DNA of 64,000 bases from Anthracocystis setariae (GCA_928724745.1 CAKMXJ010000006.1:496001-560000), one strand, 5' to 3'. Positions 19,325 to 29,668 are shown, counted from the stretch's first letter. The notes: a model not told the origin generated them from the sequence alone. Translations and numbers: made by a program.

Positions 19325-22303
19325 CTATCCTTGTCTGTTACCATCCTTCCTGCCCAGAGCACCGAAGAAGTTACCAAACTTTCTGAGATCCGAGAACGCT
19401 CGACCCGCACCTCCCTGTCCTGCAGCCTGACCGTTTCCTTCGAATGTGCCGCTCTGTGACATGGTCGGACTCCTCAAACTATCCGGTCCAAACAGCGATG
19501 TCGATCGGTACGAGCTGCTTGATGTGCTGTCCCTCGTCGCGCTGTCCAAGAACGATGGCGTTGAGGTCGTGAACGGCGAAGAGAGGACGGGTTGCGACGG
19601 CGGATCCATGTCGAGCTGCGAGAGGAAAGATTGATCTGTCAGTTCCCTGCCATCGCGGCTCGAAGACTTTTCAGCGTTGCTCGAAGCTTCGTGAGACGAA
19701 GTGGTCTGAAGGAAGCGGTCGAGAAGGCCGTTCTGATCGACCTTCCGTACGCCTTTGAGGTCGAGTACTTTCTGGAAGTTGGAAAAGGAGCGGTCTCCGA
19801 CGAGCTTGATGTAGGATTGAACGAGGTCAAGCTGTTCGCCTTCCTCGTTGCCGGGCGAGCTGGTCGCTGATGAACGCTCGATCTCGAGAGGGGCAAGGAC
19901 GACGCGAAGCAGCACATCGATACGGTCGATGAAGCGACGGACGTAGCGAATATACGACGCAGCCTGGGTTGAGAGGGCAGTTTGCTCGGCGGAAGGCGTC
20001 GGCATCCAGTGTGAGAGGCTTGCTTCAGTGTTGATGGTGCCGTCTGCTCCTACACCGAGATCGTCGATGGGATACCGAGGTAGCTCAACGAGGCTCTTCT
20101 TGAGTTCACCTGCATCGACCAAAAGTTGTTCGGTCATCGCATGTGTCAGCGGCCGCAGACGGACGAGACCTTGCATGAAGCGAGTCGTGAGGACGCTGAC
20201 GATCTTGTCGCACCAGCTGCGCACATAGCGCTTGTTCTCCACGTCCTGTCTGATCACTACCCCGATCTGCTCGAGCAAGCTGGCCATGTCCATAACATAC
20301 TGCGACTTTGCTGCACTTGCGCCTGACCCATTTGCGCGAGGCGGCAGCTGGCTCCACGGAATGGCTGGACGCAGCATCGAGTTCCAAATAGGCTCCGAGC
20401 ACAACTCGAGCTCCCTCGCCAACGTTTGTACCGCATACGACACGAGAGTGCTGAAAATGTCGCGTTCCTCGTCGAGGCTGATCGAGTCTTTGAAGTCGGG
20501 ATGAATCTTTTCGCGCAGCTTGTCTTCGAGCTGACTAGAAGTGCTGGCACAATAGTCGGCTGTGTTGAGCACCAGACACCATTTCTGGATCTCGCTGATG
20601 TTTGGCCGTACGTCGATCGAGCGGCGTGTTGGTTCTTGACGTGCGAGGGCCGACCGCAATACGTCTTCGGCGTAGACACGAAGCCACTTGCGGTACACTT
20701 CGTACAAGTCTCGCAATGGCTCGCGATTAGACAGCCTTGCACACTGTTCCAGCGTCTGGCGGTAAAAGTAAAAGAGCTCTGTGGAGGACGGGAGAACCGT
20801 CGTGGCTCCGTTTGCATTACTGCCGCCGGCATCGGGAGCGCCCGACGGGTCGAAGGTGTTTTCTGCGCCGAAACCACCTCTTGCATGTTGCTCGCCGTCG
20901 TGCGAGACGCGGGCGCCTTGTCGCCTGTACTGGATCAACATCTCTGACAGGGCACGGTCTTGAGCTTCGACGAAGACGCCGAGGTAGGGATCAAAGATCG
21001 CTGATAGGGTTTGCGTCTGTTGCTGAGACGGCACTTGAGCCTGTTGGTGCTGCTGCACATGTGCGGCCGATGGTGGTGGTGTGACGAGCTCTTCGAACGA
21101 AGTGTGGTACTTTCGGCTCATAGCAGCTTCGAACTCCAATGTCGAGTTGAGCGCCTCCATGAGTGTTGAGATGTTGAGTCGAGACTGTTCACGGATCAGG
21201 ACGCTGCGCAGGTCTTCCTTTGTGACTTCAGCGAAGCGTCGGATGAGCCAGCGCTCTGCCTTCCAATGATCGGGAAATGCTGGTGCATGTTCATCCTCGT
21301 GGATCTTGAGGATACGTCGGAACCAGGCAAACCTCCTGGATACATTGTCGAGCTGACCAGCCTCGTCGGTTGCCCTAAAGATACGGCGGTACTCGCGCAG
21401 TTGGAGCGAACAGTACCAGTCGATGAGCGCCGCCTTTGCTTCGGGACCGATTGCATCGATGACTAGGGCTGATTCTGGCAAATTGGTTGAGCGGACAGAG
21501 CGATTCGGGTCGTGCAAAAAAAAAGCTTCGTAGTCCTTCATGATGATATTTCGCAAGTTGTTCTGCAGCTCGTTGACCTGCTTCCATGCAGAGGCGATAC
21601 GCTCAACACCGCGGTAGGATTGGAAGAAGTCGAGGAGCGATCGCACTGCCTGCAAGGCTGAAGCCGCTTCTCGGTATCGCTTTGTTTCAGCGAGGCGCTG
21701 GAGCTGGTCTACGCCGTTGACGAGCATTTGGAGACGCTTGAGTGCGGTCATGCTGGAGACTACGTTGCGCTTGGCGATGTCAAGGCTTCGAATGTCGCGG
21801 GTGATCTCCTTGACCACGTTCTCGGACTCGCGTGCCTTTTCTCGGATCAAGAGGAGCTGCTCGAGCAATGCTGCGATGGATTGTTGTACCTGGGTCATGC
21901 GATTTGCGTCGATCTCGGTCTCGAGCTCTGCTGTGAGGTGGGAGATTTGATCACGACAAGACTTGATCTGCATGCGAAGGACGGCCTGAACGCGGTCGAT
22001 GGCGGCGAGGCTAAGCTGCTCATCTTGCAATGAAGCCGATGCGAGCAGTTGATCGAGCTGAGATTCTAACGAGGATCGATCTGCAAGGCTGTATGAGCTT
22101 GACGGGGCTCCATTCAGTTGTTGTTGTTGTTGTTGTTGTTGTTGTTGCTGCTGCTGCTGCTGCTGCTGTTTAGACGAAAGAGCACGATCGATTTGCAAGG
22201 CAACATCTTGCGACAGATCGAGCGACTTGACTGGCGTTGGCGGTGGTATCGATGCTGCTCCGGCAGACGAAGACGCGGCCTCTTCCGGCATAGCGTTTGC
22301 CAT
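19325..22303 (-). CDS. VPS53: VPS53 subunit of the GARP/EARP tethering complex
   Basis: 992 residues from ATG 22303 (MANAMPEEAASS). Residue ~45 onward carries 17 consecutive Gln, encoded as CAG7 then CAA10. The Vps53 N-terminal region follows: helical coiled coil with LTAELETEIDANRMTQVQQS, RDIRSLDIAKRNVVSSMTAL and KRLQMLVNGVDQLQRLAETK, which are strongly typical of Vps53. Helical-bundle repeats of the CATCHR type fill the rest (KWLRVYAEDVLRSAL, IQKWCLVLNTADYC, KVLDLKGVRK). The C-terminus is Ser-rich and disordered. GARP tethers endosome-derived vesicles at the trans-Golgi. Length is somewhat above the yeast protein because of the disordered ends. It is divergent from the coiled-coil gene at 22860. 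Confidence 0.92.
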   Translation of the reverse strand: MANAMPEEAASSSAGAASIPPPTPVKSLDLSQDVALQIDRALSSKQQQQQQQQQQQQQQQQQLNGAPSSSYSLADRSSLESQLDQLLASASLQDEQLSLAAIDRVQAVLRMQIKSCRDQISHLTAELETEIDANRMTQVQQSIAALLEQLLLIREKARESENVVKEITRDIRSLDIAKRNVVSSMTALKRLQMLVNGVDQLQRLAETKRYREAASALQAVRSLLDFFQSYRGVERIASAWKQVNELQNNLRNIIMKDYEAFFLHDPNRSVRSTNLPESALVIDAIGPEAKAALIDWYCSLQLREYRRIFRATDEAGQLDNVSRRFAWFRRILKIHEDEHAPAFPDHWKAERWLIRRFAEVTKEDLRSVLIREQSRLNISTLMEALNSTLEFEAAMSRKYHTSFEELVTPPPSAAHVQQHQQAQVPSQQQTQTLSAIFDPYLGVFVEAQDRALSEMLIQYRRQGARVSHDGEQHARGGFGAENTFDPSGAPDAGGSNANGATTVLPSSTELFYFYRQTLEQCARLSNREPLRDLYEVYRKWLRVYAEDVLRSALARQEPTRRSIDVRPNISEIQKWCLVLNTADYCASTSSQLEDKLREKIHPDFKDSISLDEERDIFSTLVSYAVQTLARELELCSEPIWNSMLRPAIPWSQLPPRANGSGASAAKSQYVMDMASLLEQIGVVIRQDVENKRYVRSWCDKIVSVLTTRFMQGLVRLRPLTHAMTEQLLVDAGELKKSLVELPRYPIDDLGVGADGTINTEASLSHWMPTPSAEQTALSTQAASYIRYVRRFIDRIDVLLRVVLAPLEIERSSATSSPGNEEGEQLDLVQSYIKLVGDRSFSNFQKVLDLKGVRKVDQNGLLDRFLQTTSSHEASSNAEKSSSRDGRELTDQSFLSQLDMDPPSQPVLSSPFTTSTPSFLDSATRDSTSSSSYRSTSLFGPDSLRSPTMSQSGTFEGNGQAAGQGGAGRAFSDLRKFGNFFGALGRKDGNRQG
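22118..22168 (-). repeat. trinucleotide repeat encoding polyglutamine in VPS53
   Basis: On the coding strand this is (CAG)7 then (CAA)10, giving 17 Gln near the N-terminus. It is likely to vary in length between strains. Confidence 0.95.
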
Positions 22304-22859
22304 GACTTCGAGGATGGTGAGCCGCTTGACTCCAGCGGCGAGAGATTTGCTGTGTCGTCAAGCCAAGGAGCGCAAGGATGATGCCACAGCCAAGAAAGTA
22401 GTTGTCGACAAGGTTCATATTGCGAAGAGTGCAACACTTGGGTTGCCCATGCATGGCAGCGTGGTCCCGGCGTAGCCAATTCCCTGCAATTTCTTTTCCA
22501 TGTTAAGTCGATCATAATAAGGATTTGATCGACAAATGCACGTGACCGAATCGCGCGTGCGAGTGTTGGTTGCGTTTGTGGGGTATTTACAGTACAGTGT
22601 GCTGTGGCTGCATGAAGCCCTCCTGCCAAAAAGTGCGGATGGACGAAGATATGGTGGTGCTCATAGACGCTGTCAAGCCGCTACCTCTTTTCCTCTCTCT
22701 CTAGAGACCTCAATCCATCCGCTTGTCGTCCCTCGACGTACCATGAATCGCCGTATTCTCCAAAGCTCCTAGATTCCAACCTCCTCCACCAACACCTACA
22801 ATCCCATCGAGCCCCAAGCATATTGGAAGCAGGGCTTTTATCCTGACCGTCCAGCCACC
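22304..22859. other. intergenic: VPS53/coiled-coil gene divergent promoter
   Basis: No ORF of note. It contains CACGTGAC at 22539-22546, ACAGTACAGTGTGCTGTG starting at about 22590, and a pyrimidine-rich tract at about 22684-22705 (CTCTTTTCCTCTCTCTCTAG) ahead of the forward gene. Confidence 0.5.
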
Positions 22860-25800
22860 ATGTCTCGTCGCCCTGTAGATGAGCATGCTCCGCCACCGCA
22901 TGTCAGCGTCGTTCGTCGTCCACTCGGCCCCAGCACCAAGGCTAACATCATTCCCTCCGCCGCGGCAGCATCCACGCTCGCAGTCAAGACGCAGTCCAAG
23001 CTTGAAGACCGCCTCACCAAGGCCGAAGCCAAGATCTCCGACCTTCAGCATGAAAAAGTCACAGCACAAAACGAGTTGGGTGACCTTCAGACCGAACTGC
23101 GCCTAGCAGCACAGCGTGAGGCCAAGCTCAAACACAGTCTCGACAAGTGGGAGAAATCGCACGCCAGTCTCAAACACAAGACCACCAAATTGAACGACCT
23201 CCAAACAAGGCTGGACGAGCTGCACAAGGTCCACGAAGAGTCCAAAGCTCGCAGACAGAAGGAGATCGACGATTTGAGCCAAAAGCTGAAAAGAGAAGAG
23301 GAGAAGAGGAGGCATGATCTGGCGGAACTCAAGCAGGCCTGGACAAGCGAGAAGAAAAGGGCCGAAGATTTCCAGGCCAAGTGCATCGAGTCGCAAGCTG
23401 AACTTGAGCATATGCGTGCACAGGGAACAGCTTCAAGCGATGCATTGAGGGAACAGCAGAGGCACATCGACGAGCTTCAGGCGGAAAGGGAGTCGGACAA
23501 GATCATTGCTATCGACGCACAGAAATACGCCAGGAAGATTGAGACGGAGCTCAATCGGGAAATACAGCAACTCGAACAACAAATGACAAGCAAACTTGAA
23601 GATGCGGCGCGAGCTGCGCAAGAACAGAAATTGGCGACCGAATCCACCAACGCTTCGCTCCAAGCAGAGCTCGACGACCTGCTTGAAGCGATGGATGAGC
23701 TGCAGATTCAGCACACACATAACCTCACTGTAGTCGCCAAAGCTGTCTCGGAGCAAATCTCCTCCTTACAGGAGCGATCAAGGACAGAACAGCACGATTT
23801 CATGTCCAAATGGCACCTCAATGCATCCGAGAGGATCAAGATTGAAACGCTGGCGGATGAGCGCGCTGCACAGATTCGCGAACTTGTCGCCGTTGTCAAG
23901 CAGGTCCAGGACGACCGCGATGCTGCTAAAGCGTTGGCATCTACTCTCCAGACGGATCTCACCAGCATCACTTCAGAGCTGATTGCAGAGCGCCAACTCG
24001 TGGACGCCTTGATCGCACAGCAAGACCAATCCAGCATCGTCGCCAGCACCAGCTTCGGTGACCTTTCCGGCCTGAGCATGGCGCTCAACTCGGACGAAGC
24101 GACAGACTTGCTTCGCTCTCAGCTCCAAGAGCACGAATCGCGCAATGCTTTCCTACAACAAGAAGTCGAAGACGTTAACAAGAGCCTGATCGCTCGCTCG
24201 CTCGAAGCCAAAGCTGCTGAACAGGCTCTCACGTCCGTTCGCTCGCAAGTCGCCACGCTCGAGAATGCCGTAGCAGCCAAAACCCAAGAGGTCAATCAGC
24301 TCGTTGCACAGCTTTCCGAACTCGAACCACTTCGTGATCGGCTCAGTGCCGCGCTATCTCATGCGGCTGAGGCCAAAAAGGAAGCAGCCAGACAGGCTGA
24401 AGCTGCTCGCTCCGCCACTGCTTCGCTGCAGAATGCACGCGTCGCCGAAAAGGCATGGAGAGACGAGCGAGATCGCATGGCCTCGCTGTTGGATCAGGCT
24501 GAACAATACGAATCGTTGTACCACGAGTTGGCTGCGCAGACAAAACACCTCGTTGAGCGCAATGCACTTGCAGAGGAGGAGAAAGCAACCTTGTCGGCGT
24601 TGAACTCGGAGCTGCTAAGTCACAACAACCCCATGCAGAAGATCATGTACATGGACAGAGTGAGGCACGAGTTGGATGCGGTCAAGCAGGATAATCTGGC
24701 GCTGAGGTTGCAGTTGGAGAGAACCGAGCAAGCAAATCGGCAGCTGGAGAGGGAGCTGAGGGGGTATAAGGCGGTCGATGTGCCGTTGAGTCAACGACCG
24801 AGGGCAGAGGTGAGCAGAGTGATGAGGGCAGAGGATCATATGGGATTGCTGAGGCAGGTCTCAGGGTTGGCGGATCAACATGGACAAGTCAAGCCAACTA
24901 CACTTCCTCCTTCAATCGGTCAACATAGAGAGATGGCTGCAACTCCGATCAGGGCGAACTTTGCCTTGCCGACCAAAACGCCATTTTCGACGCATGGCCC
25001 AAGGTTTACAGTGGCTCCGCTGCAACCAGAGGTAGTCAAGACGATCAAGCAACCCGAGCCGGCATCGGAAAGAGATCTGGAGGACGAAATCATTGTCGAA
25101 GAAGCCGAGCTGCTACCGCATCCTCCGTTGCCTGTCGATACAGGTCTGTCGCCACAGAAAAGGCGATCGTACGGCAACCTGTCCGTGCACGCTGCTGAGG
25201 TGCAATCCGAGGAACCGCAAAACGACGACACGCTCCTTGCACTTCCCAGTGTCGATGTTTATGTCGACTCTGTTCCCGTGGAGAAGGCTCAACGTCACCG
25301 TCCAAGGCATACTCTGGTCAATAGCGGAGCACTTCGAGTTGGTCCCACTGCTACACCCGCTGTGTCCTCGATCCCGATTGCCGTTCCCGTGCAGAAGTCC
25401 GAAGCAAGCACTCAAATGGGCGGAGCCACTCGACGTCCCAGCTTGATCACATCGCATCTTGGCATCAAGGCACGTCGAGTATCCGAGCTTGTGCGCGCAT
25501 CGACACCGCCTCTCCCCTCGATTGCCGATTTCAGCAATCTGGAGACGCCCAACAACCACCTCCTCTTGGACGCAGCCCTCCCCTCGCCCTCCCCCTACGG
25601 CCTTGCAGACTGGACAGCGACTGACGAGACCTCCCACGTCCCAGCCCTCACACACCATCTTACCCACTCTACCCCCCTACCATCCCATCCTCGCCTGCGG
25701 AAATCGCGCTTCTCCGGCGCACAGCGAATCAACCACCCCGCAGACTCTTCAACTACACCCAAGATGGGCGCGAAAAGACCCAACCTACTCACAACCCGAG

Positions 25801-26009
25801 ACGCGCATGGCATCATCATCGAACACGAACACGATTCCTTCCGCCAAGGATGGCAGTACGACGAAAACGACGAACACGTCCCTCTGCCCGACTTCTCAAT
25901 CGAACCATCAGCGCAGCAACCCGCCAAAAAAACCAAACCAAAGCAGCTCAAACCAAGAACCTCATCCAAAGTCAAACCTGGCCCCATGGCGAGAACCTTG
26001 TTCCGCTAG
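22860..26009 (+). CDS. long coiled-coil protein with an HMMR-C-terminus-like motif
   Basis: 1049 residues, start context CACCATGTC. Residues ~50-650 are almost continuous heptad-rich coiled coil (long Glu/Lys/Gln/Leu stretches with few Pro or Gly). The end of that region has LLSHNNPMQKIMYMDRVRHE followed by an LQLERTEQANRQLERELR helix (~587-640). It resembles the C-terminal signature of hyaluronan-mediated motility receptor-like proteins, which in animals bind microtubules and spindle poles. Residues ~650-1049 are Pro/Ser-rich and disordered with a Lys-rich end (PAKKTKPKQLKPR). A cytoskeletal or spindle-pole role is inference. The gene converges on the CIA30-PIG-P gene with only 69 bp between stops. 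Confidence 0.75.
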   Translation: MSRRPVDEHAPPPHVSVVRRPLGPSTKANIIPSAAAASTLAVKTQSKLEDRLTKAEAKISDLQHEKVTAQNELGDLQTELRLAAQREAKLKHSLDKWEKSHASLKHKTTKLNDLQTRLDELHKVHEESKARRQKEIDDLSQKLKREEEKRRHDLAELKQAWTSEKKRAEDFQAKCIESQAELEHMRAQGTASSDALREQQRHIDELQAERESDKIIAIDAQKYARKIETELNREIQQLEQQMTSKLEDAARAAQEQKLATESTNASLQAELDDLLEAMDELQIQHTHNLTVVAKAVSEQISSLQERSRTEQHDFMSKWHLNASERIKIETLADERAAQIRELVAVVKQVQDDRDAAKALASTLQTDLTSITSELIAERQLVDALIAQQDQSSIVASTSFGDLSGLSMALNSDEATDLLRSQLQEHESRNAFLQQEVEDVNKSLIARSLEAKAAEQALTSVRSQVATLENAVAAKTQEVNQLVAQLSELEPLRDRLSAALSHAAEAKKEAARQAEAARSATASLQNARVAEKAWRDERDRMASLLDQAEQYESLYHELAAQTKHLVERNALAEEEKATLSALNSELLSHNNPMQKIMYMDRVRHELDAVKQDNLALRLQLERTEQANRQLERELRGYKAVDVPLSQRPRAEVSRVMRAEDHMGLLRQVSGLADQHGQVKPTTLPPSIGQHREMAATPIRANFALPTKTPFSTHGPRFTVAPLQPEVVKTIKQPEPASERDLEDEIIVEEAELLPHPPLPVDTGLSPQKRRSYGNLSVHAAEVQSEEPQNDDTLLALPSVDVYVDSVPVEKAQRHRPRHTLVNSGALRVGPTATPAVSSIPIAVPVQKSEASTQMGGATRRPSLITSHLGIKARRVSELVRASTPPLPSIADFSNLETPNNHLLLDAALPSPSPYGLADWTATDETSHVPALTHHLTHSTPLPSHPRLRKSRFSGAQRINHPADSSTTPKMGAKRPNLLTTRDAHGIIIEHEHDSFRQGWQYDENDEHVPLPDFSIEPSAQQPAKKTKPKQLKPRTSSKVKPGPMARTLFR

Positions 26010-26078
26010 CGTTCGTCTTCCGATGTAGACATGTCGTACCGATGAAATGAAGGGTGACGCTGAACTACATCCTGTGCG

Positions 26079-27371
26079 CTAGATAGAATGCTCAGGCCGA
26101 GAGAGATGTACGTGGCGAGAGACATAGGTTGGCGGCAGATCGTAGATGTCATGCATACTGTGCGTGAGCCTCTTTTCGTCGTCAAACAGATGCGTTTTAT
26201 CTTCCATCGAGATGCGATACACATTTTGCGCCGTGTCTGTGACGTTGGTGATGTGTTGCAACTCGGGCGTGTTTCTGGCATTGAGCCCGATAAACACGGC
26301 ATATACAGCCAGCACTGCGAACAAGGACCAGGCGGGGATGAGGAACGCCCATTCCCTGTTCGGGTACCACGCGATTCCGACGCTTTCGAGCATCTCGTCC
26401 GGGGTGAGTGCCCAGAATAGCCAGCCAATCCACAGCACCGTGGCAAAGATGAAGAGTGAAAATCCGTAGTACTCCCCCTTGCCCTTGCCCTTGCCCTTGC
26501 CCTTGGGCTGGTTTACAAGTGCAGGCGTGCTGGGGGAGCCAGATCGAAAGGAACGGTCGGATTTCTCGTCTACCCATGCGCCTGTTTCCGGCTCTGGGAC
26601 ATCTTGAATTGGATGAGCGGAAGCAGCGTGGGGATGTAAGGCGGAAAACTGATCTTCAATGGGAAGAGCAGCTAGGCCGTGAAGCTGAAGTGCGAACGAT
26701 CCGGACTGGGTCTGGAAGTTGCTCCTCGCCATGAAGCTCCATTCGTACGTCTTTTCCGGTTGGAACTCGCCGGCGCGATCAGGGTCGACGGGTTTGCCAC
26801 GGTAGAAAGGCTTAAAATCTTGCCAAGACGCATCAAAGACCCAGAAATCGTCATTGGTCAATGCCATGTTCAAGCTCGTGGCTGAGCCTTGATCTCGGGA
26901 TTGCGGAATGTCGAACCTCCACTCCCAGACAATGACACTCTGCCTTCTGCCGTCTGGCCTTGTTGCCGGTTTCTCTGTCTTGATCAAGAACACGAACGAC
27001 GTGACGGGTGCTTTGCCTCCACCAGGGATTGCGCCATCGGAGGGAGGCGCGGGCTCGGAAGCTGCGGGCTGCTTACGAGCGACGATGCGAAGCCCCTGGT
27101 AGTCTTGCTTTGACAGCGTGACGGGGAAGGGTTTCAAGGAAGACTGCGAAGCGAATCCAGCTCCACCCAAGGTAGTGGTATCGAGGAAGCCCGAGAAGAT
27201 GATCTCGCCGCGACTGTCGGGAGGATACTGGACGATTCCCATGTGAGAGTGGGAGCTACCGCCACGGACTCGGTCATCGACGGCGAAAAAGTCATCCGAT
27301 CTCCACGGTAGCGCGGGTGCGCGAGGGTTGGGTCCCGGTGCGAAGAGGGGCGTGGTGCCGAGATAGGACAT
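26079..27371 (-). CDS. CIA30 domain fused to PIG-P (GPI-GlcNAc transferase subunit)
   Basis: One 430-residue frame from ATG 27371. Residues ~15-260 match CIA30 (complex I intermediate-associated protein 30, a beta-sandwich fold): DDRVRGGSSHSHMGI, then FSGFLDTTTLGGAGFASQ, YQGLRIVARK and FWVFDASWQDFKPFYRGKPV. A (Lys-Gly)5 linker follows, encoded by a 6-bp tandem repeat. Residues ~298-400 match PIG-P/Gpi19: EYYGFSLFIFATVLWIGWLF, LESVGIAWYPNREWAF and a second span (LIPAWSLFAVLAVYAVFIGL). It ends with the fungal PIG-P-type DIYDLPPTYVSRH. PIG-P belongs to the ER enzyme that starts GPI-anchor synthesis. No Met lies between the two parts that could start PIG-P alone, so fusion is the simplest reading. 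Divergent from the HIT gene. Confidence 0.88.
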   Translation of the reverse strand: MSYLGTTPLFAPGPNPRAPALPWRSDDFFAVDDRVRGGSSHSHMGIVQYPPDSRGEIIFSGFLDTTTLGGAGFASQSSLKPFPVTLSKQDYQGLRIVARKQPAASEPAPPSDGAIPGGGKAPVTSFVFLIKTEKPATRPDGRRQSVIVWEWRFDIPQSRDQGSATSLNMALTNDDFWVFDASWQDFKPFYRGKPVDPDRAGEFQPEKTYEWSFMARSNFQTQSGSFALQLHGLAALPIEDQFSALHPHAASAHPIQDVPEPETGAWVDEKSDRSFRSGSPSTPALVNQPKGKGKGKGKGEYYGFSLFIFATVLWIGWLFWALTPDEMLESVGIAWYPNREWAFLIPAWSLFAVLAVYAVFIGLNARNTPELQHITNVTDTAQNVYRISMEDKTHLFDDEKRLTHSMHDIYDLPPTYVSRHVHLSRPEHSI

Positions 27372-27771
27372 GGTCCAAGACCGAGAGGGATGAGGCGAGC
27401 CCCAATTGGACTAGTTGCGAGGAGATGGTGGTGGACACAAGTAAAGAGGCGGAGCGAGGCAGGGCGGAAAGGTTGAAAGGCAAGCTCAAGCGGTAAATCA
27501 AGTGGAGCGTTGGGCGCAAAAGAGGCGTTTCCATGAGCGAAAAATGCACAGATCGGCAGCAAAAGCAACACAACGCATTGTACTTGTCGGTGGCTCTTGG
27601 GATCTCTTGCGCTGTAGTCGGCTACTCGTGCGAGCGAGGTAGCCGGAGCACAAACCACCATCTTGGCTGGATCATCCCACAAGCCTCTCTAGCTTTGTAC
27701 GCACCACTTGAAGTGAGCGCAACTTCTGCCATCAGCACTCGAACATCGGGTAAAACAAGCTTGAGTCAAGC

Positions 27772-28519
27772 ATGACCTCGCACACCTTGACACGTTTTGA
27801 CGCGAGCAGAGACATGCAAAAGGACTGCGCGTTCTGCCGAATCGTAGCCAAGCAATCACCGGCTTACATTGTGTATGAGGATGAGGACAACCTTGGCTTC
27901 CTGGACATCTTACCCTTACGGCCTGGCCACACACTCGTAATACCCAAGAAGCATGTCGGACAAATCTCGCAACTAGATCCACCAACGGCAGCTTCTCTGT
28001 CGCAAGCACTGGTGCAAACAACGCGGGCTGTGGGCAAAGGTGAGTAGTGCCCGCTGAATTCGTTGCAGAGGCTGGCTAGACTCGATTGGCTCACGATGTT
28101 GCCTTTTTTTGGGACCATATGACCATTTCTGACATTTGTGGCTTGACACCTTGGCGTGTTGCACATTCAGCCATGGGTGACGAGCGGATGCAAGTCATCA
28201 CCAACCAGATTTACGCCCAGTTGGTCCCGCATGTAAGTTTAGTGTCTCGTCTTGTGTTGACACATGCGCACCACCGCCTGACACAATCGCTTGCGTTTGA
28301 AACTTGGGATCGCAGGTGCACTTTCACATTGTGCCAGCAGCGATGCGTCCAAGTAAGCAAGACAAGTCCAAGCCGAAACCTGCATCGAAGAACCCATTGG
28401 CGATGATGGGTCTGGGACATGGCCGCGAAGAGCTAGATGACGAAGAAGCGCAAGAGCTGTGCAACAAGATTCGGCAAGCGGCGCAAGAGCTCAGGAAAGA
28501 GTCGAAGGCCAAGTTGTGA
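27772..28519 (+). CDS. HIT-family (Hint-like) nucleotide-binding protein, three exons
   Basis: Exons 27772-28039, 28171-28232 and 28316-28519, with GT-AG introns of 131 and 83 bp (donors GTGAGT and GTAAGT). Splicing gives 177 residues. Exon 1 holds CAFCRIVAKQSPAYIVYEDE and LDILPLRPGHTLVIPKKHV. The second intron splits the histidine triad exactly, between CAT and GTG, and joining restores HVHFHIVP. HIT proteins hydrolyse nucleoside phosphoramidates or dinucleoside polyphosphates. The charged, Lys-rich C-terminal helix is longer than in yeast Hnt1. A second Met at residue 15 is an alternative start. It is convergent with the complex I gene (176 bp apart). Confidence 0.9.
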
Positions 28520-28695
28520 GGTTTGCTCATCGTCGCTTGCTTGTTCGTGTAGTGTGGTGCTTGCCAGAGTCGCAAATTGTCGATGGGATCAAGCAATGAT
28601 TGGATGCTGTGAGAAAGTATAGCTATGTATTGCACTTGTGATGCGCTGGCGACACGGGTGGATGATAGCATCTAGAGAGCAGCATATTAAAAGAT

Positions 28696-29372
28696 TTACT
28701 CGGAGGCTCGCTTGATTTTCAGATCCGAGAGATCCACTTGCGAACCGGGAGCGACGGCGTGGGGCGATGCTTGCTCAAAGATCCTAGCGGAGGCATATGC
28801 AGCAATAGAAGGGGCGGAGAAGGGTCAGCAAAAGATCTCAAGAGGAAGCGTGAGGGTGAATAGAGGTGGACTTACTGTGGAAAACGCAATCGGTGGACGG
28901 GAGGTCGCTCGGCATCCTGGAAAAGCAAACGCTCCTCTGCCTTTTCCTTGACAAGCTCAAGATGCCTGGCGTTACGCTCCTTCCAAACGGAAGAAGGGGT
29001 AGTCCAGTGCTCGATGTAGCGGGTGAGCCATGGCTTCTCGCCTTGAGCGTGCAAGTTGTCCTCGCTCTCGTTGCCTGGTGCGGAACGGCCGGAGGAAGAG
29101 GCTCTGGAAGGATGAGGATCGGCGTGAAGAGTGGAGATGCGGTACAGACCGAAAGCGGCGATGGTGCCGACGAAAGCGTAGCGCCAGATAGGAGCGCCAA
29201 AGTTCTCGCTGGGGTACTCTTGATCGGCAGCGGAAGCAGAAGAAGAAGAAGAAGAAGCACCTGCACAAACGATGCGTGTCGAGTGGAGGGATCGAAGTGG
29301 CGCAGCAGTGGACGAGGGAGTACGAAGGGCAGCACGACGGAGGGCCATGCTGGCGGTTGGTGTGGTGACCAT
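28696..29372 (-). CDS. mitochondrial complex I accessory subunit (NUO 17.8-kDa type), two exons
   Basis: Exon 1 is 29372-28876, the intron 28875-28784 (92 bp, GTAAGT ... CTAG), exon 2 28783-28696, together 194 residues. The N-terminus is a mitochondrial presequence (MALRRAALRT... LHSTR; Met at 29348 is an alternative start). One membrane span lies near residue 60 (IWRYAFVGTIAAFGLYRIS). The C-terminal half reads WLTRYIEHWTTPSSVWKERN and PPVHRLRFPQIFEQASPH, then DLSDLKIKRASE. This is the pattern of the fungal 17.8-kDa NADH:ubiquinone oxidoreductase subunit as I recall it. Without splicing, exon 1 would run into a TAA inside the donor site. The exact subunit name is less certain than its complex I membership. 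Confidence 0.85.
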
Positions 29373-29666
29373 CTTGCCAAGAGGATACGGAGACGGATGA
29401 CGAGGAGGTGGACAAGGTGCAGAAAGTGTAGATCTCTTCGAGATATCAATGCAGCTCTAGATTGGCCAATGCAAAGTCAACGCCAGTCGAGATGTTAGTT
29501 GGTGAGGTTGCAATCCGACCTGGAATCGGTTCCGAATCTTGCGGTTGGATGCGTTCGAGGTTGAGCCAGAATAGAGAGGTGAATTGGATGGAATTGCAAT
29601 TTGCAACTGCAGAGCGCAGAATAAACTGTGATCGACTTTTATCGTACGGCAGCTTTTTTCCAATTA

Positions 29667-29668
<2 letters not shown>

